Shown in pieces: positions 34,964 to 45,184 of a DNA stretch of 64,000 nucleotides. The position numbers were made by a program, and so were the translations under genes. Within the stretch, counting starts at the first letter, position 1, and each line of letters begins with the position of its first letter. The notes under the pieces are model-generated. The model was given only the letters and a program-made list of their open reading frames with translations, was not told the origin of the DNA and did not search any database. This DNA is from Salinicola salarius (GTDB lineage: Bacteria; Pseudomonadota; Gammaproteobacteria; Pseudomonadales; Halomonadaceae): NCBI RefSeq assembly GCF_002179555.1, contig NZ_NHOU01000001.1, positions 310,001 to 374,000 on the forward strand. The letters are read 5' to 3'.

Positions 34964-35718
34964 CGCTTTGGTTGATCGTGCCCGCCGCCGGTCGCGGCCA
35001 GCGCATGCAGGCCGACCGTCCCAAGCAGTATCTGATGCTTCAGGGCAGAAGCGTCCTGGCACGCACGCTCGAACGCCTGCATCAGGCCTTTCCCGAAGCC
35101 GCGCTGCGGCTGTGTCTCGATCCCGACGACGAGTATTTCGACCCCGACGACGTTCCCTTCGAAGACTGGCAGCGTGTCGGCGGCGGCGACGAGCGCGCCG
35201 ATACGGTGGGCCGTGCCCTCGCGACGCTGGTGGAACAGGCGGCGGACGACGATTGGGTGCTGGTGCATGACGCCGCCCGGCCCTGCGTGCGGCTCGAGGA
35301 TCTGCAGGCCCTGCGGGAAGCGCTCGAGAACGAGGCGATCGGCGCGCTGCTGGCGACCCCGGCGGCCGACACCATGAAGCGTGCCGATGAGCGCGGACGA
35401 ATCAGCCACACCGAACCGCGAGACGGCCTCTGGCACGCGCTGACACCGCAGGTGTTCCGCTTCGATCTGCTGCGCCAGGCGCTCGATGCGGCGCTGGCCA
35501 CCGGCATGACGGTGACCGACGAAGCCTCGGCGATCGAAGCCATGGGGCTGGCGCCGCGACTGGTCGCCGGCAGCCGCGACAATCTCAAGATCACCCATCC
35601 CGAGGATCTGGCCATGGCGGCGCGCATACTCGCCGTGCAGTCGGAAGCCGCGTCGGGACCGACGCCAACCGTCACCGGACAAGGCGCCGTCAGCGGACAA
35701 GGAGGAAGGGAAGCATGA
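34960..35718 (+). CDS. ispD: 2-C-methyl-D-erythritol 4-phosphate cytidylyltransferase
   Basis: The 252-aa enzyme is the third step of the MEP isoprenoid pathway. [18 protein letters not shown] is the CTP-binding loop, VHDAARPCV carries the metal aspartate, and [12 protein letters not shown] and [12 protein letters not shown] shape the substrate site. The C-terminal 25 residues are a low-complexity tail (repeated [12 protein letters not shown]). It overlaps ftsB and ispF by four bases each, so the three genes are translationally coupled. Confidence 0.97.
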   Translation: MTLWLIVPAAGRGQRMQADRPKQYLMLQGRSVLARTLERLHQAFPEAALRLCLDPDDEYFDPDDVPFEDWQRVGGGDERADTVGRALATLVEQAADDDWVLVHDAARPCVRLEDLQALREALENEAIGALLATPAADTMKRADERGRISHTEPRDGLWHALTPQVFRFDLLRQALDAALATGMTVTDEASAIEAMGLAPRLVAGSRDNLKITHPEDLAMAARILAVQSEAASGPTPTVTGQGAVSGQGGREA

Positions 35719-36200
35719 GTTTCAGGATCGGTCACGGGTTCGACGTGCATCGCTTTGGCGAGGGCGACCATCTGATGATCGGTGGGGTTCGCCTGCCGTT
35801 CGACCGCGGCTTCGTCGCCCACTCCGATGGCGACGTGCTGCTGCACGCGATCAGCGATGCGCTGCTGGGCGCTTGCGCACTGGGCGACATCGGGCGGCAC
35901 TTTCCGGATACCGATCCGGCCTGGAAGGGTGCCGACAGTCGCGCGCTGCTGCGCCACGTCGTCGCGCTGGTGCGCGAGGCCGGCTATCGGATCGGCAATC
36001 TCGATGCCACGCTGATGGCCCAGGCGCCGCGCATGGCCGAGTCGATCCCGCTCATGCGCGAGACGATCGCTGCCGACGTGGGCGTCGAGCTGGGGGCGGT
36101 CAACGTCAAGGCGACGACCACCGAGCGGCTCGGGTTTACCGGGCGCGGTGAAGGCATCGCCGCGGAAGCGGTGGTACTGCTGGTCGCGGACGCTAAATGA
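35715..36200 (+). CDS. ispF: 2-C-methyl-D-erythritol 2,4-cyclodiphosphate synthase
   Basis: The 161-aa trimeric enzyme follows IspD by one gene in the MEP pathway. The zinc ligands are D10, H12 (FDVHRFG) and H44 ([15 protein letters not shown]). [17 protein letters not shown] and [20 protein letters not shown] are the family blocks, the latter binding the cytidine and diphosphate. It overlaps truD by four bases. Confidence 0.97.
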   Translation: MSFRIGHGFDVHRFGEGDHLMIGGVRLPFDRGFVAHSDGDVLLHAISDALLGACALGDIGRHFPDTDPAWKGADSRALLRHVVALVREAGYRIGNLDATLMAQAPRMAESIPLMRETIAADVGVELGAVNVKATTTERLGFTGRGEGIAAEAVVLLVADAK

Positions 36201-37261
36201 GCGATTCGGCGATGACGCCCTCAGCCGACGTCTGGCCCCCGAACTGGTGCCATGTCGCGAGCATGCCGACTGTTACCGGCGAGTACCGCCAGCGCCCTGA
36301 AGACTTCCAGGTCGAGGAGCAGTTCGATTTCGCCCCGGAGGGCCACGGCGAGCACTGGTGGCTGTGGCTGGAGAAGCGCGGGATGACCACGCCGGATCTG
36401 GCGCGTCTGCTCGCCCGCGCGGTCGATATCCCGGTACGGGACGTGGGCTTCAGCGGGCTCAAGGATCGCGACGCGGTGACGCGGCAGTGGTTCTCGCTGG
36501 CGCTGCCCGGTCGCGAGCCGCCGGCGGAGTGGGATGCGGGCCTGGCCGAACGGGGCGTCCGCTGTCTCGAGGCGGCGCGACACCCGCGCAAGCTGAAACG
36601 CGGCGTGCACCGCGCCAACCGCTTCCATCTGAGAATCCGGGGCGAAGCCATCGACGCGGCGGACACCCGCGCGCGCTGGGACCGTCTGGTGGCCGAGGGC
36701 GTGCCCAACTACTTCGGCCCGCAGCGCTTCGGCCCGGCGGGGCGCAACCTGCAGCGCGCCCGGCAACTGCTGGCTCGGGGCTGGCGCAAACGCCAGGATC
36801 CCCAGGGGTTACTGCTCTCCACCGCTCGCAGCTATCTTTTCAACCAGGTGCTGTCGGCGCGCGTTGCCGATGGCACCTGGTGTGTCCCGCAGCCCGGTGA
36901 CGTGCTGAATCTGAACGGCACCGCGAGCCGCTTCGCCAGCGCAATGGTCGACGAAGACCTGCTTGCCCGCGCGCAGGCCGGCGATCTGCACCCCACCGGG
37001 CCGCTGTGGGGCGTCGGCCGGCTGGAGAGCGAGGGCGAGGTGGCCGAGCGGGAAACGTCCATCGCCACCGGCCATGCCGAGCTGAGCGACGGTCTGGTCC
37101 AGGCCGGGGCGCGTCACGACCGGCGGCCGCTGCGGCTGCGGCTCGGGGAGGCCAGCTGGGAAAGGGAAGAAGAGGCGGTCCGGCTCTCCTTCACCTTACC
37201 GCGAGGCGCCTTTGCCACCTCGGTGCTTCGCGAACTGTTTCGGCACCCGACGCTGATCTGA
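36197..37261 (+). CDS. truD: tRNA pseudouridine(13) synthase
   Basis: The 354-aa TruD makes pseudouridine at position 13 of tRNA-Glu. The catalytic aspartate is D90 in [26 protein letters not shown] opens the fold, NYFGPQRFG and [13 protein letters not shown] are characteristic, and [14 protein letters not shown] closes it. It starts inside the ispF stop codon (ATGA overlap), continuing the operon toward surE 37 bp on. Confidence 0.96.
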   Translation: MSDSAMTPSADVWPPNWCHVASMPTVTGEYRQRPEDFQVEEQFDFAPEGHGEHWWLWLEKRGMTTPDLARLLARAVDIPVRDVGFSGLKDRDAVTRQWFSLALPGREPPAEWDAGLAERGVRCLEAARHPRKLKRGVHRANRFHLRIRGEAIDAADTRARWDRLVAEGVPNYFGPQRFGPAGRNLQRARQLLARGWRKRQDPQGLLLSTARSYLFNQVLSARVADGTWCVPQPGDVLNLNGTASRFASAMVDEDLLARAQAGDLHPTGPLWGVGRLESEGEVAERETSIATGHAELSDGLVQAGARHDRRPLRLRLGEASWEREEEAVRLSFTLPRGAFATSVLRELFRHPTLI

Positions 37262-37298
37262 CGTCGCCGGTATCGACCATCGTCCAGGAGGAAAGAAG

Positions 37299-38051
37299 AT
37301 GCGCAGACTGTTGTTGTCCAATGATGACGGCGTTCATGCTCCGGGATTGAAAGCCCTGGCCAGCGCGCTGGAAAGCCACGCCCGGCTGAGAGTCGTGGCG
37401 CCGGATCGGGACATGAGCGGTGCCAGCAACTCGCTGACGCTGACTCGCCCGCTGGCGTTGTCCGCGCTGGACAACGGGTTCTACAGCGTCGACGGCACAC
37501 CGGCGGACTGCGTCTATCTCGGCGTCAACGGCGTCTGGGAGGAAAGACCCGACCTGGTGATCTCCGGGATCAACCATGGCGCCAACCTGGGTGACGACGT
37601 GCTGTACTCGGGCACCGTCGCCGCGGCCATGGAAGGGCGTAACCTGGGCATGGCGGCGCTGGCCATTTCGCTCTGCGGGCAGCGCCATTTCGAGACCGCC
37701 GGACGGGTGGCCGCCAGTCTGGTCGGCGCTGCGGAAAACCTGTCGCTGCCGCCGCGCAGCCTGCTCAACGTTAACGTGCCGGACCTGCCGTGGAGCGAGA
37801 TTCGCGGATTCCGGGTGACCCGGCTGGGGTATCGCGGTCCGGCATCGCGGCCGATCCACATGAAGGATCCGCGCGGGCGCGACCGTTACTGGATCGCGGC
37901 GGTTTCGGAAAACGCCGACGACGCACCCGATACCGATTTTGCGGCGATCGAGGCGGGCTTCGTCTCGATCACGCCGCTGCAAACCGATCTGACCCGTCAT
38001 GAAACGCTGAACGACGTACAGGGCTGGCTGGATGGTCTGTCACACGCCTGA
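37299..38051 (+). CDS. surE: 5'/3'-nucleotidase SurE
   Basis: The 250-aa metal-dependent nucleoside monophosphatase acts in stationary-phase survival. The metal-binding aspartates are D9 and D10 in [28 protein letters not shown] supplies the metal serine, and [19 protein letters not shown] the asparagine. AGGAGG-rich sequence (CAGGAGGAAAGAAG) precedes the ATG. Its stop lies 20 bp before the chosen pcm start. Confidence 0.97.
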   Translation: MRRLLLSNDDGVHAPGLKALASALESHARLRVVAPDRDMSGASNSLTLTRPLALSALDNGFYSVDGTPADCVYLGVNGVWEERPDLVISGINHGANLGDDVLYSGTVAAAMEGRNLGMAALAISLCGQRHFETAGRVAASLVGAAENLSLPPRSLLNVNVPDLPWSEIRGFRVTRLGYRGPASRPIHMKDPRGRDRYWIAAVSENADDAPDTDFAAIEAGFVSITPLQTDLTRHETLNDVQGWLDGLSHA

Positions 38052-38070
38052 AGAATTGAGCGGTGTCGGC

Positions 38071-38706
38071 ATGACGTCGCAACGAACCCGCAATCGCATG
38101 GTCGAACGTCTATCGGCCGGCGGGATTCGTCATGCGCAGGTGCTGGAGGTGATGGCGACGGAGCCGCGTCACCTGTTCCTCGATGAAGCCCTGGCCCATC
38201 GCGCTTACGAAGATACCTCGCTTCCCCTGGGGTTGGGGCAGACGCTGTCCCAACCCTGGATCGTGGCCCGGATGAGCGAGCTGGTCGCGCTGGCCGAGCC
38301 GCAACGGGTGCTGGAGATCGGCACCGGCTCCGGCTACCAGACGCTGATCCTGTCGCGCCTGGTCAAGAGCGTCTGGAGCGTGGAGCGTATTGCGGCGCTG
38401 CAGTCCCGCGCCCAGCAGCGCCTGGCGCGGCTGGGTGCGCATAACGTCCATCTGCGCCACGCCGATGGCGCCATGGGCTGGCCGCAGGCGGCGCCGTTCG
38501 ATGTCGTTCTGCTGACGGCGTGCGCCAGCGAGCTTCCCCAGCCACTGCTGTCCCAGCTGCGGGATGGTGGTGTGCTGATCGCGCCACTGGCGGACAGCGA
38601 AGGGCGTCAGTGGCTGACCCGGGTGCGTCGACGTGGACAGGCATTCGATCATCAGCGTCTTGAAGAGGTGCGTTTCGTACCGTTGCTTGAGGGAGTCATT
38701 CGTTGA
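38071..38706 (+). CDS. pcm: protein-L-isoaspartate O-methyltransferase
   Basis: The 211-aa repair methyltransferase acts on isoaspartyl residues in aged proteins. SAM-binding motif I is VLEIGTGSGYQT, the substrate loop is SLPLGLGQTLSQPWIVARM, and motif II region is FDVVLLTACASELP. E. coli Pcm has 208 residues, which favours the ATG at 38071 (MTSQRTRNRM) over the GTG-like open start at 38032 that overlaps surE. It sits in the standard surE-pcm-nlpD-rpoS order. Confidence 0.93.
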   Translation: MTSQRTRNRMVERLSAGGIRHAQVLEVMATEPRHLFLDEALAHRAYEDTSLPLGLGQTLSQPWIVARMSELVALAEPQRVLEIGTGSGYQTLILSRLVKSVWSVERIAALQSRAQQRLARLGAHNVHLRHADGAMGWPQAAPFDVVLLTACASELPQPLLSQLRDGGVLIAPLADSEGRQWLTRVRRRGQAFDHQRLEEVRFVPLLEGVIR

Positions 38707-39623
38707 AGCGCATCGCGACAACCGTATTGAAAGGCATGGGCATGGGCGCGGCGGATGCCGTGCCGGGCGTCTCGGGTGGCACCATCGCCCTGATCGTGGG
38801 GATCTACGAGGAACTGATCGAGACCATCAAGCGCTTCGGTCCGGGGGCGTTCGGCGTCTTGCGCCGACAGGGGCTTGCCGGACTGGTCACCTACCTCAAT
38901 CTACGCTTTCTGGTGCCGCTGGTACTGGGGATCGGCATCAGCCTGGTGACGATCGCGCATCTGGTGACCTGGCTGATGTCGCACCATCAACTGCTGCTGA
39001 ATGCGTTCTTCTTCGGCCTGGTGCTGGCCTCGGCGTGGGCGGTCATGCGGCAGGTCGGCCATTGGCGCTGGCGCTACCTGCTTCCGGTATTGGCAGGGCT
39101 TTCGGTCGCGGCGCTCTTGCCCAGCCTGCTGCCGGACATGAGCCGGGCTGGCGATGCCACCCTGTTCGTGGCCGGTGCGATCGCCATCAGCGCGATGCTG
39201 TTGCCGGGGGTGTCGGGCAGTTTTCTGCTGTTGGTGATGGGGCTTTACGGCACCGTGATGAGCGGCATCAAGAATTTCGATGTCGGGCTGATCGCCATCT
39301 TCGGCGCCGGCTGCCTGCTGGGGCTGTTCACCTTTTCCCGCCTGCTGTCCTGGCTGCTGCGTCACTACCATGCGATCACGCTGATGGCGATCGTCGGTTT
39401 CATTCTGGGGTCGCTGCCGCAACTCTGGCCCTGGCGCCAGCTGGCGAGTTACCGCATGGGTGCCGACGGTCAGCAAGTGGCGCTGGCTTATCATTACTTG
39501 TTGCCCTCGGACTACGCTGCGGTGACGGGGCAACCGTCCCAGTGGCTGCTGGCGGCCGTGTTGATCATCATCGGCATCGTGGTGGTAATGTGCCTGGGAG
39601 AGCGCAGGAAAACATCGTCATGA
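38703..39623 (+). CDS. DUF368 membrane protein, probable polyprenyl-phosphate transporter (PopT-like)
   Basis: The 306-aa protein has about eight to nine membrane helices. The duplicated signature is GAADAVPGVSGGTIALIVGIY near the N-terminus and AISAMLLPGVSGSFLLLVMG in the second half, the DUF368 hallmark. DUF368 proteins are reported to recycle undecaprenyl phosphate across the inner membrane. The start is TTG at 38703, overlapping the pcm stop, after GAGGGAG. Insertion of DUF368 between pcm and nlpD is common in Halomonas and Pseudomonas. Confidence 0.88.
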   Translation: MKRIATTVLKGMGMGAADAVPGVSGGTIALIVGIYEELIETIKRFGPGAFGVLRRQGLAGLVTYLNLRFLVPLVLGIGISLVTIAHLVTWLMSHHQLLLNAFFFGLVLASAWAVMRQVGHWRWRYLLPVLAGLSVAALLPSLLPDMSRAGDATLFVAGAIAISAMLLPGVSGSFLLLVMGLYGTVMSGIKNFDVGLIAIFGAGCLLGLFTFSRLLSWLLRHYHAITLMAIVGFILGSLPQLWPWRQLASYRMGADGQQVALAYHYLLPSDYAAVTGQPSQWLLAAVLIIIGIVVVMCLGERRKTSS

Positions 39624-39674
39624 CGCGATGCGTCGGTTTCCACCCGCTTTCCGTCACGAAAAAGGAATTTTCTT

Positions 39675-40826
39675 ATGAGCAAGCGTCGAACTGCATTGTT
39701 ACTGGGGCTCCTCCCCGTTGTCGCTGTCGGGCTGAATGCCTGCACGTCCTCGAGCGGCCGGCCGCAGGTGCAGGATCTCTCCGTCAGCCGTAACAGCGAA
39801 GCGAGCTCGACCTACACGGTCAAGAGCGGCGACACGATCTACGGCATCGCTTGGCAGAATCGGGTCGATTTTCGCGATCTGGCCCAGCTCAACGGCATTT
39901 CGCCTCCCTACCGCCTGGAGCCCGGACAGCAGCTCCGGCTGAAGCCTGGCGCCAGTGTCAGCGGCGGGCAGGCTGTGGCCAGCCGCGGTGTGGTCGCAAC
40001 CGGGCTCGGTTCAGGTAGCGGCGCTGGCTCGTCTCAGTCCGCGACGGGGGAGGTCGACAACCCATCCTGGTTGCTGCCCGCGGAAGGGCGTAACGCCACG
40101 GCTGGCGCCGGGAATGCCAATGCTCAGAGTTCGCCGCAGCAGGGCGGGCAAGCCGCTGGCAGCAACGCTTCGCCTTCCGCGCCGGGCCCCGTCACGGCCC
40201 AGGGCGGCACCCGGGGTGACGCCGGGAAGGGATCGCAGCAGGGCGCCTCGGTGGCCAGTACCGATACGCGCTCCGGGCAGCCCGGCAATGCCGGTTCCAC
40301 TGCGAAACCCGCTGACACGGGATCGTCATCCTCTTCTGCTTCCATGAGTTCAGGCGGTACGCAGGCGGCTTCCGGAAACGATGCGGGTACGGAAGTGGCT
40401 GGCGAGCCCAGCGGGGCGCCGGACCGTTCGGATCGGACCTACAAACCGGTCGAGAACGTGCCATGGCAGTGGCCCGCCAGCGGCCAGGTGGTTGGCAAGT
40501 TCGATGATGATTCGAACATAACCCCCGGCATTGATATTGCCGGTCAAAAGGGGCAACCTGTCAAAGCAGCCGGACCAGGGATTGTGGTGTATGCTGGCGA
40601 TGGCGTGCGGGGATATGGCAACCTCATCATCCTCAAGCACAATGATCGCTTCTTGAGCGCTTACGCACACAACGACTCGTTGAAAGTGAAGGAAAACGAC
40701 GTCGTTGAGGCCGGAGAGACGATAGCTACCATGGGGCAGACGGATGCTGACCAGGTCGAGCTACATTTCGAGGTTCGCGTGAACGGACAACCTCAAGACC
40801 CACTGCAATACCTGCCTGCGCGCTGA
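39675..40826 (+). CDS. nlpD: LysM/LytM-domain lipoprotein NlpD
   Basis: The 383-aa outer-membrane lipoprotein activates amidase AmiC at division. The lipobox ends at C23 (VGLNAC). A LysM peptidoglycan-binding domain spans about 46-92 (YTVKSGDTIYGIAWQNR), followed by a 150-residue Gly/Ser/Ala-rich linker, and a C-terminal M23/LytM domain (about 270-383). The LytM zinc residues are degenerate: GIDIAGQKG lacks the first histidine and VELHFEVRV keeps only one, so it is a non-enzymatic activator. rpoS transcription commonly starts inside nlpD. Confidence 0.93.
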   Translation: MSKRRTALLLGLLPVVAVGLNACTSSSGRPQVQDLSVSRNSEASSTYTVKSGDTIYGIAWQNRVDFRDLAQLNGISPPYRLEPGQQLRLKPGASVSGGQAVASRGVVATGLGSGSGAGSSQSATGEVDNPSWLLPAEGRNATAGAGNANAQSSPQQGGQAAGSNASPSAPGPVTAQGGTRGDAGKGSQQGASVASTDTRSGQPGNAGSTAKPADTGSSSSSASMSSGGTQAASGNDAGTEVAGEPSGAPDRSDRTYKPVENVPWQWPASGQVVGKFDDDSNITPGIDIAGQKGQPVKAAGPGIVVYAGDGVRGYGNLIILKHNDRFLSAYAHNDSLKVKENDVVEAGETIATMGQTDADQVELHFEVRVNGQPQDPLQYLPAR

Positions 40827-41077
40827 TCTTCGGATCGGCGCCCAAGACCGCTGTGACAGGGCTTTCTGGATCCAGCGTCAGTGACCGCATTCGTACATCC
40901 GCATTCAACGTAGCCCTCCCGGAAGGCGGCATCGAGGACGGTGTTCGAAAAGATGATTGGCGAGGCGCGGATCCAACGGCCCCTAGGGAAGTTCGAAACG
41001 GCAAGGAATATGCGATCGCCATGGAGCGGGATTGCCATGGCGAGGTACTCAGGTAGCCAAGATTGGGGGTAGTGGAC

Positions 41078-42052
41078 ATGAGCATGCTTGAACGGGAAAT
41101 TCAGGATGTCGAGCTCGACGGTGTCGATACCGCAGAAGTCGATAGCGACGACACGGGTCGCAAGGATGATGAAAGCGCTTTCGAGAAAGCGTTGAGCCGT
41201 GAAGAAAACTCCTACCACCACAGTCTCGATGCGACACAGATCTATCTCAACGAAATCGGTTTTTCACCGCTACTGACGCCCGAAGAAGAAGTGCATTACG
41301 GCCGCCTTGCGCAGAAGGGCGATCCGGCGGGGCGTCAGCGCATGATCGAGTCCAACCTGCGCCTGGTGGTCAAGATCGCCCGACGTTATCTCAACCGCGG
41401 ACTGTCGCTGCTCGATCTGATCGAGGAAGGCAACCTGGGCCTGATTCGTGCGGTCGAGAAGTTCGATCCGGAGCGCGGTTTCCGTTTCTCGACCTACGCC
41501 ACCTGGTGGATTCGCCAGACCATCGAGCGGGCGTTGATGAACCAGACGCGCACGATTCGCCTGCCGATCCACGTTGTCAAGGAACTCAACATCTACCTGC
41601 GCGCGGCTCGCGAGCTGACCCAGAAGCTCGACCACGAGGCCACCGCGGAAGAGATCGCCGAGTTCCTCGACAAGCCGGTGAGCACCGTCAAACGCATGCT
41701 GGGACTCAACGAACGCGTCTCCTCGGTCGACTATCCGATGGGCGCCGAGAGCGACAAGCCCCTGATCGACACGCTGGCGGACGAGAACGAGGTCGGCCCG
41801 GAATCCAACCTGGTCGACGACGACGTCAAGCAGCATGTCGACGAATGGCTGGTCGAGCTGAGCGACAAGCAGCGGGAGGTCGTTCTGCGCCGCTTTGGCC
41901 TGCGCGGACACGAGGCCGCCACGCTCGAGGAGGTCGGCGAAGAGATCGGCCTGACGCGCGAGCGCGTGCGCCAGATCCAGGTCGAGGCGCTCAAGAAGCT
42001 GCGCCGGATGCTGGAAAAGCAGGGCCTGTCGATGGATTCGATCTTCGAATAG
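41078..42052 (+). CDS. rpoS: RNA polymerase sigma factor RpoS
   Basis: The 324-aa stationary-phase sigma factor has region 1.2 ([20 protein letters not shown]), region 2 ([20 protein letters not shown], then [19 protein letters not shown]), region 3 ([20 protein letters not shown]) and region 4 ([20 protein letters not shown]). I chose the ATG at 41078 (MSMLEREI); TTG at 41063 is in frame but unlikely. The 251-bp gap after nlpD shows no gene and probably forms part of the rpoS leader. It is closed by a good hairpin. Confidence 0.97.
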   Translation: MSMLEREIQDVELDGVDTAEVDSDDTGRKDDESAFEKALSREENSYHHSLDATQIYLNEIGFSPLLTPEEEVHYGRLAQKGDPAGRQRMIESNLRLVVKIARRYLNRGLSLLDLIEEGNLGLIRAVEKFDPERGFRFSTYATWWIRQTIERALMNQTRTIRLPIHVVKELNIYLRAARELTQKLDHEATAEEIAEFLDKPVSTVKRMLGLNERVSSVDYPMGAESDKPLIDTLADENEVGPESNLVDDDVKQHVDEWLVELSDKQREVVLRRFGLRGHEAATLEEVGEEIGLTRERVRQIQVEALKKLRRMLEKQGLSMDSIFE

Positions 42053-42150
42053 GCCGGTTCCGGGAACATGACGAATGCGCAAATGCCGGTGAAGACCGGC
42101 CATGCTATTGATCCGGTCGCATACATGCGGCATTGTATGTAAACCTCAAG

Positions 42151-42182
42151 CCGAGGCGTCAGCTGTGTTGCTGGCGCCTCGG
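42151..42182 (+). terminator. rpoS terminator
   Basis: A 13-bp stem CCGAGGCGTCAGC / GCTGGCGCCTCGG (one G-T pair) with a 6-nt loop is followed by TCGTTTGTTGTGT. It lies 98 bp after the rpoS stop. The rest of the 42053-42365 gap has no gene I can support. Confidence 0.8.
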
Positions 42183-42365
42183 TCGTTTGTTGTGTGGTCC
42201 CGGATGACGTCGACGGTCGTTGGCGTCTCGAGTCCGCCAGAAAAACAGCCATGATTGGGTTTCTGGGCGATGCCGACGACATCCGTGGCTTGTGGTGCAT
42301 GCTTGCATGGACTCGCACAGCCGGATTCGTATCGTCACCAGTGCTCAACGATAGGATATTTCTCG

Positions 42366-43841
42366 ATGTCGCCTCTCATCTCGTTGCCGTCGCGCTCTCC
42401 CCTGCGACATGCCATTTCGCTGCTGGTCGTGGCAGCGTTCGCCCCCTCGGTTCACGCGGCAGATCTCTTGACCATCACTCAGGACGCGCTAGAGCATTCG
42501 GCAACGTTGAATTCATCGCGTTCGACATTCAAGAGCACCGAAGCGGGTCAGGATGTGGAACGCGGCGATCTGCTGCCGCAGGCCAGCGCCACCGGGAGTC
42601 TGTATCGCTATGACTCGCTGGAGAGTCAGAGCTACGCTGGTTCTAGCGGTAGCCAGGCCGCCGCCGGTACCGGCTCGTCATCCAGCGGCGAGGATTACAA
42701 CGGCAGCAGCATCGGTGTCAGCGTTACCCAGGCGCTGTTCGATGCCACCAACTGGTACGAGTACCAGCAGAGCAAGAAGCAGGTCGGCCAGCAGGCGCTG
42801 CAGCTGGAAATCGACCAGCAGCAGCTGCTCTACGATGTCTCCGAGGCCTATTTCGAGATTCTGCGCGCCAAGGAAGTGCTGGAAGCACGCCAGGCCCAGG
42901 AAAAGGCGATCGGGCGGCAGCTCGAGCAGTCCAGAGAGCAGTTCAACGTCGGCCTGGTGGCGATCACCGATGTCAACGAGGCCAAGGCTGCCTTCGACTC
43001 GGCACGTGCGCAGCGTATCGCTGCCAAGAGCGACCTGCAGGTGAGTTTCGAGACGCTCGAGCGCCTGACGGGGCAGCAGTACGACAGCATCGAAGGGCTC
43101 GATGACGAGCTGCCGATCCAGCCTCCCGTACCAGCCAGTCGCGACGACTGGGTCGAGCTGGCGCTGTCCAGCAGCCCGTCCATTCAATACGCCCAGGCTG
43201 CGGTCGAGCTGGCGAAATCCGGCGTCGATATCGCCGAGGCCGGCCACCTGCCGACGCTGGACGCGTTCGCGGATTACTCCTACTCGAACAACGACCGCGA
43301 CGAGCTTCGCGGCCATAACGAAGACCTGCAGATCGGCGTGCAGGCCAACCTGCCCATCTACACCGGTGGTTCGACCAGCGCCGCGGTACGCGAGAACACC
43401 TACACGCTGGAAGCGACCCAGTACGACTTCGAGGACCAGCGTCGCTACACCATGCAGCAGGTGCGTTCCCTGTTTGCCCAGGTCAGCAACGACGTGGAAT
43501 CGGTCGAGGCGCAGCGTGAAGCCATCGTCTCCAGTCGCAGTGCCCTGGAAGCGACACGAGCCGGATACGAGGTGGGGACGCGAAACATCGTCGACGTGCT
43601 GGATGCCGAGCAGTCGCTCTACGAATCCATCTCCAACTACGCCGACGCCCGTTACACCTACGTCACCGACCTGCTGCAGCTGCGCCAGCAGACCGGCGTG
43701 CTGAATCTCGACGTGATCCGTGCGACCAACCGCTGGCTGCGCGACAGCAATCCCGTGTCGCTGACGGAGGTCGACGATGCCGGCGTCTCGTCTTCCGTCG
43801 AGGATATCGGTGCGCGGCCCACGCCGCCGCCGGCGTCCTGA
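42366..43841 (+). CDS. TolC-family outer-membrane efflux protein
   Basis: The 491-aa protein has a signal peptide ending near SVHA-AD (about residue 31) and two outer-membrane efflux repeats. Long alpha-helical tracts (about 150-240 and 355-440) contain FNVGLVAITDVNEAKAAFDS and YEVGTRNIVDVLDAEQSLYE, the paired TolC signatures. It forms the trimeric exit duct for drug efflux or type I secretion. The ATG at 42366 follows AGGATATTTCTCG; the upstream frame is spurious. It sits alone here; a second TolC-like gene at 63370 belongs to the secretion cluster. Confidence 0.93.
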   Translation: MSPLISLPSRSPLRHAISLLVVAAFAPSVHAADLLTITQDALEHSATLNSSRSTFKSTEAGQDVERGDLLPQASATGSLYRYDSLESQSYAGSSGSQAAAGTGSSSSGEDYNGSSIGVSVTQALFDATNWYEYQQSKKQVGQQALQLEIDQQQLLYDVSEAYFEILRAKEVLEARQAQEKAIGRQLEQSREQFNVGLVAITDVNEAKAAFDSARAQRIAAKSDLQVSFETLERLTGQQYDSIEGLDDELPIQPPVPASRDDWVELALSSSPSIQYAQAAVELAKSGVDIAEAGHLPTLDAFADYSYSNNDRDELRGHNEDLQIGVQANLPIYTGGSTSAAVRENTYTLEATQYDFEDQRRYTMQQVRSLFAQVSNDVESVEAQREAIVSSRSALEATRAGYEVGTRNIVDVLDAEQSLYESISNYADARYTYVTDLLQLRQQTGVLNLDVIRATNRWLRDSNPVSLTEVDDAGVSSSVEDIGARPTPPPAS

Positions 43842-43874
43842 TACGGTTCTGATAGCGTCCGCAGGAAGTCGCCT

Positions 43875-43902
43875 CGACGCCGCTGCCCCAGCAGCGGCGT
43901 CG
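43875..43902 (+). terminator. tolC-like gene terminator
   Basis: A perfect 12-bp stem CGACGCCGCTGC / GCAGCGGCGTCG with loop CCCA, followed by TCGTTTCC. Confidence 0.85.
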
Positions 43903-44024
43903 TCGTTTCCGGAGGCAGCCTTTATCGTCTCCCGATGCCGCGAAGGCTGTCAGGCAGGGTAAAATGACCACGATCGACCGGTGGCAGCCGCCGGTTTTCC
44001 TCTGCCCGTTTCGAAGGAAGTTTC

Positions 44025-45113
44025 ATGGCCCGGCCTCTCATCGCCGATATCGATCTCGACGCGCTGCGCCACAACTACGCCATTGCCAGCGAACTGGCAC
44101 CCGGAAGCCGTTCCATGGCGGTGATCAAGGCCAATGCCTATGGTCACGGTGCCGTGGCGTGCGCCCAGGCGCTCGAGAGCGCGGCGCCAGCGTTTGCGGT
44201 CGCCTCGCTGGAAGAAGCCGAGAGCCTGCGTGAAGCGGGCATCCAGCGGCCGATACTGCTACTGGAAGGCATCTTCGAGGTCGAAGAACTGGCCCGCGTC
44301 GAGGCCTTGCAGCTGTGGCAGGTCGTACACAGCGACTGGCAACTGGACGCCGTCTTGAACCATCCCGCCGCACAACCGTTGACGGTCTGGCTCAAGCTGG
44401 ATTCCGGCATGCATCGGCTGGGTTACGATCCCGAGTCGTTCGCCGACCGCTGGGCACGATTGAAGGCGGCTTCTCACCGAGTTCGGGATATCCACCTGAT
44501 CAGCCACTTCGCCAGTGCCGATCAGGCCGATACGTCACAGTTCGAGCGCCAGCAGCGAACGATCGAGTCCGTCCGCCGGCGTCTCGACGCGCCGGTCTGT
44601 GTTGCCAACTCGCCGGCCACGCTGACCAGGCCCCAGACTCACGGGCAATGGAATCGCCCCGGTGTCATGCTCTACGGCAGCAATCCGCTGGAAGGCGAAC
44701 TGCCACCGGACGTCTCGCTGAAGCCAGTGATGACGCTGCGCTCGCGTCTGATCGCCGTGCAGTCATTGCCCGACGGGGAGCCGGTCGGCTATGGCGCGCG
44801 CTGGCACACCTCGCGCCCTTCCCGAATCGGCGTGGTCGCTGCCGGCTATGGCGACGGCTACGATCGCCACGCTGCCGACGGCACGCCGATACTGGTCGAT
44901 GGTCACCGCTGCCCGCTGGTGGGGCGCGTCTCGATGGACATGTTGACGGTGGATATCAGCCACCTGCCCGATGCCGGCGTCGGCAGCGAGGTGGTGCTGT
45001 GGGGGCAGGGGCTGAGCGTCGACGAGGTCGCGGGCCACTGCAATACCATCGGCTACACGTTGCTGACCGGACTGCTGCCAAGGGTGCCGCGACGCTACCA
45101 CGAAGGCGCGTAG
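44025..45113 (+). CDS. alr: alanine racemase
   Basis: The 362-aa PLP enzyme supplies D-alanine for peptidoglycan. The cofactor lysine is K35 in MAVIKANAYGHG. The second catalytic base tyrosine lies in VGYGARWHTSRP, and MDMLTVD is the C-terminal domain mark. Other blocks are LKLDSGMHRLGY and NSPATL. A GAAGGA ribosome site precedes the ATG. lpxL follows 71 bp downstream on the same strand. Confidence 0.96.
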   Translation: MARPLIADIDLDALRHNYAIASELAPGSRSMAVIKANAYGHGAVACAQALESAAPAFAVASLEEAESLREAGIQRPILLLEGIFEVEELARVEALQLWQVVHSDWQLDAVLNHPAAQPLTVWLKLDSGMHRLGYDPESFADRWARLKAASHRVRDIHLISHFASADQADTSQFERQQRTIESVRRRLDAPVCVANSPATLTRPQTHGQWNRPGVMLYGSNPLEGELPPDVSLKPVMTLRSRLIAVQSLPDGEPVGYGARWHTSRPSRIGVVAAGYGDGYDRHAADGTPILVDGHRCPLVGRVSMDMLTVDISHLPDAGVGSEVVLWGQGLSVDEVAGHCNTIGYTLLTGLLPRVPRRYHEGA

Positions 45114-45184
45114 AGGTCGTTTGCTGCAGTTCGCTACACTATTCGGCATTCATAGACCGGCACGCATAGAGAATCGGAAGGAAC

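Noticed and set aside
40827-41077. Small gene between nlpD and rpoS
   Set aside because: Open frames here are short and lack ribosome sites or recognisable protein; the gap is more likely rpoS leader.
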